NCBI GenBank assembly: GCA_002256145.1
Contig: NKIP01000002.1
Span: 310,001-374,000 of the forward strand
Direction: 5' to 3'
Source: Comamonadaceae bacterium PBBC1
Lineage (GTDB): Bacteria > Pseudomonadota > Gammaproteobacteria > Burkholderiales > Burkholderiaceae_C
Length of the DNA: 64,000 nucleotides
A program made the translations under genes and the position numbers. Positions 26,806 to 33,881 of the stretch are shown here, in pieces; within the stretch, counting starts at the first letter, position 1; the number at the start of each line of letters is the position of its first letter. The notes below the pieces were generated by a model, which ran no database searches, had not been told where the DNA came from, and saw only the letters and a program-made list of their open reading frames with translations.

Positions 26806-27609
26806 GTGACTGCGCCATTCATGCCTTTACTTGAAGTCAAAGACCTGACGGTCAACTACGCCATCCAGGGCGGCACCTTGCAAGCGCTGGCCCCCGTTCA
26901 ATTGCAAATGCGCGATGGTGATTTTGTGGTCGCCCTGGGTGCCTCGGGCTGCGGCAAGACCACCTTGCTCAATTGCCTGGCCGGTTTCCTGCCGCCTTCC
27001 AGCGGCGACATCCTGCTCGACGGCCGCCCCATCAGCGGACCCGGTGCCGACCGGGGTGTGGTGTTTCAAAAACACGCCCTGATGCCCTGGCTCAATGTGC
27101 TCGACAACGTGGCCCTGGGCTTGCGCCTGCAGGGTGTGCCTGCCACCGAACGTGCCCGCGTGGCCCTGGACAAACTGGCCCTGGTGGGCCTTGAAAAATA
27201 CGCCGAGCGCGGCGTCTACGAATTGTCGGGTGGCATGCAGCAGCGCGTGGGCATTGCCCGCGCCCTGGCCAACGACCCGGCCGTGCTGCTGATGGACGAA
27301 CCCATGGGCGCGCTGGACGCCTTCACCCGCGAGACGGTGCAAGAAATCCTGCTCAAGGCCTGGGCAAAAACACACAAGATGGTGTTCTTCATCACCCACT
27401 CGGTCGAAGAGGCCCTGTTTCTGGCCACCCGCCTGATCGTCATGAGCCCCAGCCCCGGACGCATCACCCACACCTTTGAAGACCTGCCTTTCTCACGCGC
27501 CTTTTTGAGCCACGGCGATGCCCGCCGGGTCAAGTCCGAGCCCGAATTCATCCGCATGCGCGAGGAAGTCCTGTCCATCATCCACCATCGGGAGGCGGCC
27601 CATGACTGA
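26806..27609 (+). CDS. tauB: Taurine ABC transporter ATP-binding protein
   Basis: A 267-residue ATPase. Walker A is GASGCGKTT, the Q-loop is [13 protein letters not shown], the signature [16 protein letters not shown] and Walker [14 protein letters not shown], all typical of the TauB/SsuB/NrtD group. The GTG at 26806 is chosen; an ATG at 26821 is an alternative. It overlaps tauC by 8 bp. Confidence 0.92.
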   Translation: MTAPFMPLLEVKDLTVNYAIQGGTLQALAPVQLQMRDGDFVVALGASGCGKTTLLNCLAGFLPPSSGDILLDGRPISGPGADRGVVFQKHALMPWLNVLDNVALGLRLQGVPATERARVALDKLALVGLEKYAERGVYELSGGMQQRVGIARALANDPAVLLMDEPMGALDAFTRETVQEILLKAWAKTHKMVFFITHSVEEALFLATRLIVMSPSPGRITHTFEDLPFSRAFLSHGDARRVKSEPEFIRMREEVLSIIHHREAAHD

Positions 27610-28426
27610 GCCCCACAAGGCGAACGCGCCGTTGAAAACCAGCGCCTTCAAAATACCAGGCGAGGGCTCCAGCCTCGCCATCAGTGTGGTCACCCTGCTG
27701 GTGCTGCTGGGCTTGTGGACGCTGACCACGTCCATGGGCTGGATCAAACCCCTGTTCCTGCCTTCCCCGCAGGCGGTGTTCACGCAGTTTTACGAATACA
27801 TCACCGGCACGGCCAACGACAAGCCCTTGTGGGAACACTTTGTCGCCAGCATGCTGCGCGTGTTTGGTGCCTTTTTGCTGGCCAGCCTGGTGGCCATTCC
27901 GGTGGGCATCGCCATGGGCATGTCGCGGTTCTGGCGCGGCATTTTCGACCCACCCATCGAGCTGTACCGCCCACTGCCGCCCCTGGCCTATTTGCCGCTG
28001 ATCATCATCTGGTTTGGCATTGACGAGTTGCCTAAGGTCTTGCTGATCTTCTTGAGCTGTTTTGCCCCGCTGGCCATGGCCGCACGCTCGGGCATGCGCA
28101 GCGCCTCGCAAGAACAAATGAATGCGGCCTACTCCATGGGTGCAAGCTATGCACAGGTGATCCGCCACGTCGTGCTGCCCGCCGCTTTGCCAGAAATTCT
28201 GGTCGGCATGCGGGTGGCCATCGGCTTTGGCTGGAGCACCCTGGTGGCCGCAGAAATGGTGGCCGCCAGTGTGGGCCTGGGCCAGATGGTGCTCAACGCC
28301 TCGAACTTCCTTCGCACCGACATCGTGATCATGGGCATCATCGTCATCGGCGTGGTGGCCTATGGTTTTGACCTGCTCATGCGCGCCGTCGAACGCCGCC
28401 TGGTGCCCTGGAAAGGCCGGATGTAA
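27602..28426 (+). CDS. tauC: Taurine ABC transporter permease
   Basis: A 274-residue permease with about six helices. The EAA loop is [29 protein letters not shown], in the SsuC/TauC pattern. The N-terminus is cytosolic and polar before the first helix. The ATG lies within the 3' end of tauB. It ends 24 bp from the convergent tauR stop. Confidence 0.92.
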   Translation: MTEPHKANAPLKTSAFKIPGEGSSLAISVVTLLVLLGLWTLTTSMGWIKPLFLPSPQAVFTQFYEYITGTANDKPLWEHFVASMLRVFGAFLLASLVAIPVGIAMGMSRFWRGIFDPPIELYRPLPPLAYLPLIIIWFGIDELPKVLLIFLSCFAPLAMAARSGMRSASQEQMNAAYSMGASYAQVIRHVVLPAALPEILVGMRVAIGFGWSTLVAAEMVAASVGLGQMVLNASNFLRTDIVIMGIIVIGVVAYGFDLLMRAVERRLVPWKGRM

Positions 28427-28450
28427 TTGAGGCTCCGGTAAGGCTCAGGT

Positions 28451-30049
28451 TCAGTGCAATCGGGCCAGCACGCGCGGCACGCCGCGTGCCTGGGCCAGGG
28501 CGTGCACCGCCAAGGCAAGGGCACGGATGCCTGGGCCGATTTGGTCCAGGCCGATCGACGACAGTCGCAATCGAAAATAGGGGCAGGGATAGGGCGGGTG
28601 CATGAAAAACACCTCGCCTGCTTCGATCAGCACGCCTTGTTCTCGTGCCATGAGGGCCAGCTCGGCGGTGTCTACCCAGTCAGGGGCACGCACCCAGACC
28701 GAGGCACCGCCGGTGGGCAACTCAAACTGAAAATCCGGCAGCTCGCGACGCAGCGACTCGCCCACGGCCTGCATGCGGGCCTGCAAGGCCTGGTTCACGC
28801 GCCGGGCATGCGGCTCGTGGTGCCCCAAGGACAGGAAATGCGCAAACGCGTGCTGCAAAAAAGCGCTGGGGTGGCGCACCATGGCGTGGCGCAGCACCCG
28901 CAACTCGGCAATCAGGGCACGCGGCGCCACGATGTAGCCCAGGCGCAAGGACGGTGACAGGCTCTTGGAAATTGAGCCCACATAAATCACGCGCCCCACC
29001 TTATCGAGGCTTTTGAGCGCAGGCATGGGCTCACCCACATAGAGGTTTTCGGCCTCGTAGTCGTCTTCGATGACCACAAAGTCGCGCTGCTCGGCCAGGG
29101 CCAGCAAACGCTTACGCCGCTCCAGCGAAAGGGTGCGCGTGGTCGGGCTTTGGTGCGAGGGCGTCACATACACATAGTCCAACGGCGGCAGGTGATCCAC
29201 CACCAAGCCCTGATCGTCCACCGCCAGGGGCTGCCACTGTGGCTGGCGCGAAGCAAAACTGTTGCGTGCATGCGGGTGCCCCGGCTCCTCCAGGCCCACG
29301 CGGGATTGCGCATCGAACAAGGCCTCGCCCAACATGTAATAGGCGTGCTGCGCCCCCACGGTGATGAGGATTTCTTCGGGCAGCGCAAACACCCCCCGCT
29401 TGGGCAAGAGGCGCAGGCGGATCTGCTCGATCAGCTCGGGCACATCACTCAGCTCAAAGTCGGGCGTCCACTGCGGTAAATGCACCCGCGCCAGGCTGTG
29501 CACACAACACTCGCGAAACGCTTCGGTCGGAAACAGCTGCGGATCAAAGGTGCCGTAAACAAAGGGGTAAGGGTACTGACGCCACTGGTCAGGCTTGGCC
29601 AGGGTGCGCCGGTCACTCAGTGAACGGATCAGACGTGCCGACCAGTCCGGCGAGCTCAGCTGGGCCATCGCTGGTGCCTCACGCTCTGGCTGGTTTTGTG
29701 GGGTGCGCACAGGCTCCGGCAAGGGCTTGGCGCGCCAATCGGCCTTGGCCAAACCCGATGGGCGCGGATCACCATGCACTTTGACAAACACGCCGCTGCG
29801 TGGATGCGCCTCGAGAAAACCGTCATCGATCAGCCGCATATAGGCCGATGTGACGGTGTTGCGGCTCAGGCCCAGCGCCTTGGCCAATTCACGCGATGAG
29901 GGCAAGGTCGCGCCGGGTGGCAAACGCCCCTCCAGAATGGCCTCGACGGCGGCCATGCGCAGGCGTTGCTGCAAGGGCATGGCGGGCTTGTCCTGCAAGG
30001 CAAAAAGGCTCTCCCACTGAACATCTTTGGTGCGGTGTCGACTGGTCAT
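28451..30049 (-). CDS. tauR: MocR-type transcriptional regulator of taurine use
   Basis: A 532-residue GntR/MocR regulator. The N-terminal GntR winged helix (about residues 10-80) has LPSSRELAKALGLSRNTVTSAY. A long linker leads to a class I aminotransferase-like domain with the PLP-binding Lys in SISKSLSPSLRLG and DDYEAENLY. Such proteins sense an amine through PLP and activate target promoters. The ATG at 30049 is preferred over an in-frame start 60 bp upstream because it gives the family N-terminus. It lies between tauABC and tauXY and is divergent from tauX, with candidate operators in the shared upstream region and before tauA. Confidence 0.85.
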   Translation of the reverse strand: MTSRHRTKDVQWESLFALQDKPAMPLQQRLRMAAVEAILEGRLPPGATLPSSRELAKALGLSRNTVTSAYMRLIDDGFLEAHPRSGVFVKVHGDPRPSGLAKADWRAKPLPEPVRTPQNQPEREAPAMAQLSSPDWSARLIRSLSDRRTLAKPDQWRQYPYPFVYGTFDPQLFPTEAFRECCVHSLARVHLPQWTPDFELSDVPELIEQIRLRLLPKRGVFALPEEILITVGAQHAYYMLGEALFDAQSRVGLEEPGHPHARNSFASRQPQWQPLAVDDQGLVVDHLPPLDYVYVTPSHQSPTTRTLSLERRKRLLALAEQRDFVVIEDDYEAENLYVGEPMPALKSLDKVGRVIYVGSISKSLSPSLRLGYIVAPRALIAELRVLRHAMVRHPSAFLQHAFAHFLSLGHHEPHARRVNQALQARMQAVGESLRRELPDFQFELPTGGASVWVRAPDWVDTAELALMAREQGVLIEAGEVFFMHPPYPCPYFRLRLSSIGLDQIGPGIRALALAVHALAQARGVPRVLARLH

Positions 30050-30072
30050 GCATTTCAGTATAAGCAAGCCCG

Positions 30073-30103
30073 CTGGCACACGAGATTTACCCGATCTGGC
30101 TCT
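30073..30103. promoter_or_regulatory. Candidate TauR operator in the tauR-tauX intergenic region
   Basis: Direct repeats CTGGCAC at 30073 and CTGGCTCT at 30096, again 23 bp apart, match the pair before tauA. A -10-like TATTCT at 30125-30130 would place the downstream repeat at the -35 position of tauX, as expected for an activator. The region also lies upstream of tauR, so autoregulation is possible. Confidence 0.65.
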
Positions 30104-30162
30104 ATGCACTCCACAAAGATGGGCTATTCTTTCTGCACATGGATCACATACAGGAGAAACCC

Positions 30163-30555
30163 TTGTCCACCACCGTCACCATCGCCACCCTCGAAGCCTT
30201 CACCGATGCCTGGAACCGCCACGATGTGGACGCACTGCTGAGCTTCATGCACCCCGATGGCGTCTTCATGACAGCGGGTGGCCCGGACGCCTGCGGCTCG
30301 CGCCACCAAGGCCATGATGCTTTGCGCAAGGCCTTCCCGGGGGCTTGGGCCACCGTGCCCGACGCGCAGTGGATCAATGGCAAGCATTTTGTGCACGGCG
30401 ACTTTGGCGTGTCCGAATGGACCTATGTAGGCACCGCCACCGACGGATCGCGCGTGGAAACCGACGGCGTGGACATCTTTGCCTTCAAGGACGGCAAGAT
30501 CCTCTCCAAAAGCGCTTTCCGCAAAAACCGCCCCAACCTGCCCGCCGCTAAATAA
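30163..30555 (+). CDS. tauX: SnoaL-like small protein, probable taurine dehydrogenase small subunit
   Basis: About 130 residues of the NTF2/SnoaL fold (FTDAWNRHDVDALLSFMHPDG, the GHDALRKAF helix, DGVDIFAFKDGKI strands). Its position directly before the FAD oxidoreductase gene and next to tauR matches tauX of characterised taurine dehydrogenase loci. The TTG at 30163 is preferred because CAGGAG sits 7 bp upstream; an in-frame ATG at 30139 has no ribosome-binding site and lies almost at the predicted transcription start. The name rests on context as much as on sequence. Confidence 0.7.
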   Translation: MSTTVTIATLEAFTDAWNRHDVDALLSFMHPDGVFMTAGGPDACGSRHQGHDALRKAFPGAWATVPDAQWINGKHFVHGDFGVSEWTYVGTATDGSRVETDGVDIFAFKDGKILSKSAFRKNRPNLPAAK

Positions 30556-30623
30556 GTTCACCCGCTGCCCGACCCCTCCGCGCAGCCTGTGAATCAGACT
30601 TGCCCACTTTAGAGAGCCCGCTC

Positions 30624-32042
30624 ATGACGCCCCACCACGCAGCACGCAGCGACACCCGCTACGACCCGCAATACGACCCGCTGGTGCACGCCACTCCTGG
30701 CGCTGGCCGCGACTACGCGCCCACTTACTGGGTCGCCAGCGCAGGCACACCGCCGCCAGACGACGGCCCGGTGCAGCAGGACATGGAGGTGGATGTGGTG
30801 GTCATCGGTGCGGGCTCGACCGGCATCTCGACCGCCTTGTATCTGGCGCAAGAACACGGCATCCAGGCCGTGGTGCTCGAAGCCAACCAGAGCGCCTGGG
30901 GCTGCTCCAGCCGCAGCGGCGGCCAGGGGCAAAACGCCAGCGGTCGCCTTACCCGGGCGCAGTGGATCGAGCGCTGGGGCCTGGACGTGGCCAAAAAGCT
31001 GGACACCGAAATCCGCACCGGCTTCGAGAACTTCAAAAACCTGGCCTTCGAAGTCGACTGCGACGCCACCGATGGCGGCCACCTGTACGTGGCGCACCGC
31101 CCCGAAAAAGTCGCCTACCTCAAAGAGCAGGCACGGGTACGCAACGAGATTTTTGGTTACAAAACCCAAATTCTTTCGGCCGATGAATTGCGTCAAAACC
31201 ACTTCAATGACCACGACGCCGCAGGCGCCATGTGGGAACAAGAAGGCGTAGGCGTGCACCCGCTCAAGTTCACCTTTGGCCTGATCCGCAAGGCCCGCGC
31301 CCTGGGTGTGAAACTGCACACCGCCAGCCCCGTGCAAGGCTGGGAAACCATCAACGGTGTGCACCACCTGCGCACCCCGGGCGGCACCGTGCGCGCCAAA
31401 CGCGTAGCCGTGTGCACCGGTGGCTACACCGGCCAGGCGTTAAGCCCGCTCACCAAAAACAAACTGCTGCCCATCTTGTCCAACAACATGGTCACCCAGC
31501 CCCTGACGCCAGCGCAAATTGAGGCCGCTGGCCTCAAAACACGCGTCTTTCTGACCGACACACGCACCCTGCGTTTTTACTACCGGCTGCTGCCTGACAA
31601 CCGCCTGCAAATCGGCAGCCGCAGCGCCGTGACCGGGGCCGAAGCGCCCGAGCCCAAACACCTGAAGCTGCTGACCGACGGCATTGCCCGCAAATTCCCG
31701 ACACTCGCGGGCATCCCCATCAAGCACTCTTGGTGGGGCTGGGTCGACGTGAGCCACGACATGATGCCGCGCATCACCCGGCCCGACCCCAGCCAAAGCG
31801 TCTGGTACGCGCTGGGCTATGGCGGCAACGGCGTGTCCTTTTCCACTTGGGCGGGCAAACGCCTGGCCGAGCGCGTGGCCGGCAAAGACGCAGGGCAAGA
31901 GGTCTTCCAGCTGCCGATCTACAACAGCGAGCTGACCTACCCTCACTTTTTGCACCTGTTCCGCGCCGAAGCCCTCGCCCCCTTCCGCCGCTTGGGCCAG
32001 CGCTTTTTGTACAAGTGGTACTGGTGGCAAGACGAGAAGTGA
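30624..32042 (+). CDS. tauY: FAD-dependent taurine dehydrogenase large subunit
   Basis: A 472-residue DAO-family flavoprotein. The dinucleotide-binding motif is VVIGAGSTGISTALYLAQE (around residues 65-85), followed by SSRSGGQGQNASGR and, near the C-terminus, YALGYGGNGVSFSTWAGK that closes the FAD site. It resembles gamma-glutamylputrescine oxidase-like proteins and TauY. Expected reaction: oxidative deamination of taurine to sulfoacetaldehyde and ammonium with electrons passed to the respiratory chain. An upstream in-frame TTG at 30600 is possible. Neighbouring tauX, tauR and xsc support this over a putrescine role. Confidence 0.8.
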   Translation: MTPHHAARSDTRYDPQYDPLVHATPGAGRDYAPTYWVASAGTPPPDDGPVQQDMEVDVVVIGAGSTGISTALYLAQEHGIQAVVLEANQSAWGCSSRSGGQGQNASGRLTRAQWIERWGLDVAKKLDTEIRTGFENFKNLAFEVDCDATDGGHLYVAHRPEKVAYLKEQARVRNEIFGYKTQILSADELRQNHFNDHDAAGAMWEQEGVGVHPLKFTFGLIRKARALGVKLHTASPVQGWETINGVHHLRTPGGTVRAKRVAVCTGGYTGQALSPLTKNKLLPILSNNMVTQPLTPAQIEAAGLKTRVFLTDTRTLRFYYRLLPDNRLQIGSRSAVTGAEAPEPKHLKLLTDGIARKFPTLAGIPIKHSWWGWVDVSHDMMPRITRPDPSQSVWYALGYGGNGVSFSTWAGKRLAERVAGKDAGQEVFQLPIYNSELTYPHFLHLFRAEALAPFRRLGQRFLYKWYWWQDEK

Positions 32043-32143
32043 TGACCCAGCCGGGTCAAAGGCCGCTGACCTGAAAAACACATCTGCCTCGTGGGTCGGT
32101 ACTCGAACAATGAGACGTTGGCAGTCGGGCGTGAGGACCCGCG

Positions 32144-33070
32144 TCAAGACACGGTTTGGTAGTACAGGTTTTGCGGATGGCGGGCCTGGGCGAAGAAGAC
32201 CCAGCGTTCGGCCAGCAGGCCGACAAATTGCAGCAGCACGGCGCCCAGCCAGGCAAGCAGGGACTGCGTGCCAAGCAGGGCCAGCAGCAGCAAGGGCAGC
32301 GCAAACGCAAGCAGCTGAAACACCCAGGGCATGCTGCGCACGGTGCGGGCTGTGGCGCCGTGGAAGAACTCGCGGGTGTTGAAGGAGCCGGCCGACATGC
32401 CCATGGATTTTTGAACCACTTGCGGCTGGTGGATGCCGGTGGCCGATTGCAGGCTTGACAGCGGGGACAGGCGTGCATTGCGGCGCAAAGCCTGGCGGCG
32501 CATGAACCAGGCCAGCAAGGTGCTGCCCAGCACCCACGGCTGCAGCCAGGCCAGCAGCGCGGTTTGCCCCGTGGCACTGGCCAGAGCGCACAGCAGCACG
32601 CTGCCCGAACTCATGCCCAGCAGGGTGAAGTTGATCACCGTGAGCGGGTGCGCCCATTCCTGCAAAAAGCGCAGGCACGCGTAGATCATGGCGGTGCACA
32701 CCCACAGCGCCAGCGTGACCACCACCACCGCCGCAGACAGTGCGTGCAAGGCAAGGGGGGATGCGCCCAAGTACAAGCCCAGCCACCACAGCGCAACCCC
32801 TGCCATGAGCAGAGGCAGAACAATGACTTCGCGCGACATCCACGAGGTGCGCCACATGGCCGCCGCCCGCCAGGCACGGGCTTTTTGACCCAGGTGAAAA
32901 AACGAGGCCAGCAGACCGCCGACCAGCAGCACTTCGGCCAAGGCGATGGCCGTGAGGGCAAAGCCCGTGTCCAGGGGCATCAGCCAGCTGGCCACGGCCA
33001 GCGCCAGCAGCAAGCCCTGGGCCGTGCCGGACAGGGTGGTGAACAAAAGGATGGACCAGGCAGGACGCAT
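32144..33070 (-). CDS. soeC: Membrane anchor subunit of sulfite-oxidising molybdoenzyme
   Basis: A 308-residue DmsC-type membrane protein with about eight hydrophobic segments. The N-terminus PAWSILLFTTLSGTAQGLLL and the TSWMSREVIVLP segment are typical of DmsC/SoeC anchors that pass electrons to quinone. The ATG at 33070 lies 7 bp after the soeB stop; a longer frame reaching into soeB encodes only a repeat-derived low-complexity peptide and is not used. Last gene of xsc-ackA-soeABC, convergent with tauY. Confidence 0.85.
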   Translation of the reverse strand: MRPAWSILLFTTLSGTAQGLLLALAVASWLMPLDTGFALTAIALAEVLLVGGLLASFFHLGQKARAWRAAAMWRTSWMSREVIVLPLLMAGVALWWLGLYLGASPLALHALSAAVVVVTLALWVCTAMIYACLRFLQEWAHPLTVINFTLLGMSSGSVLLCALASATGQTALLAWLQPWVLGSTLLAWFMRRQALRRNARLSPLSSLQSATGIHQPQVVQKSMGMSAGSFNTREFFHGATARTVRSMPWVFQLLAFALPLLLLALLGTQSLLAWLGAVLLQFVGLLAERWVFFAQARHPQNLYYQTVS

Positions 33071-33077
33071 AAAAGCC

Positions 33078-33881
33078 TCAAACAGAAGGAGGTGCAGAAG
33101 AAGGTGCAGAAGAAAGTGCAGAAGGTGCAACCGCCGCCGGGGTCACGCGACGCGGCAAGTACTGGTTGGCCGGCCGGGTGTTCCACTCGGGCATCAGGGC
33201 ATAACCACCCCGCTCGCGGATGGCCTGGCTGACCTCGCTGTTCGGGTCTTTCACGTCGCCAAACAAGCGGGCGTTGGTCGGGCAGGCTTTGACACAGGCG
33301 GGCTTGCGGTCGGCTTCGGGCAGCAGGGGGTTGTGGATGCGGTCCACGCACAGGGTGCACTTGGTCATGACGCCGCTGGCTTCGTCAAATTCACGCGCAC
33401 CATACGGGCAGGCCCAGGCGCAGTATTTGCAGCCGATGCATTTGTCGGCGTCGACCAGCACAATGCCATCCGCCTCACGCTTGTAGCTCGCGCCCGTGGG
33501 GCAGACCGGCACGCAGGGCGGGTCTTCGCAGTGCAGGCAACTTTTGGGAAAGTGCACCGTGTCGGTGTTCGGAAAGCTGCCCGCTTCGTAGGTCTGCACG
33601 CGGTTGAAAAAGGTGCCGGTGGGCTCGGCCGCATAAGGGTTGACGTCGCTCAGCGGCCCGGCCATGCCCGAGGTGTTCCACTGTTTGCAGGCCGTCACGC
33701 AGGCGTGGCAGCCCACGCAGACGTTGAGGTCGATCACCAGCGCCAGCTGACGCGCCAGCGTGGGCGTGTCGGTGTCCACCGCCTGCGCAGCGCCACCGCC
33801 ACCACCTCCGGGCTCCATCAGATGGGGGCTGACAGGGGCCGGAGCATGGCCTTGCATGAGGTCTTTGAGCCACTGGATCAT
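33078..33881 (-). CDS. soeB: Iron-sulfur subunit of sulfite-oxidising molybdoenzyme
   Basis: A 267-residue DmsB-type ferredoxin subunit with four Cys clusters: CVGCHACVTAC, CLHCEDPPCVPVCP, CIGCKYCAWACP, and the CTLC...CVKACP pair. It wires the catalytic subunit to SoeC. It starts inside the soeA stop (ATGA overlap). The N-terminus carries a Gly-rich linker (EPGGGGGGAAQA, around residues 23-34) and the C-terminus a Ser/Ala/Pro tail encoded by 12-bp repeats. There is no signal peptide, consistent with a cytoplasmic location. Confidence 0.88.
   Translation of the reverse strand: MIQWLKDLMQGHAPAPVSPHLMEPGGGGGGAAQAVDTDTPTLARQLALVIDLNVCVGCHACVTACKQWNTSGMAGPLSDVNPYAAEPTGTFFNRVQTYEAGSFPNTDTVHFPKSCLHCEDPPCVPVCPTGASYKREADGIVLVDADKCIGCKYCAWACPYGAREFDEASGVMTKCTLCVDRIHNPLLPEADRKPACVKACPTNARLFGDVKDPNSEVSQAIRERGGYALMPEWNTRPANQYLPRRVTPAAVAPSALSSAPSSAPPSV
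33091..33129 (-). repeat. 12-bp tandem repeat at the 3' end of soeB
   Basis: Units of GGTGCAGAAGAA occur twice perfectly and then in degraded form. They encode the SoeB tail of repeated Ser-Ala-Pro residues. The unit keeps frame, so it can vary in number harmlessly. Confidence 0.7.
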
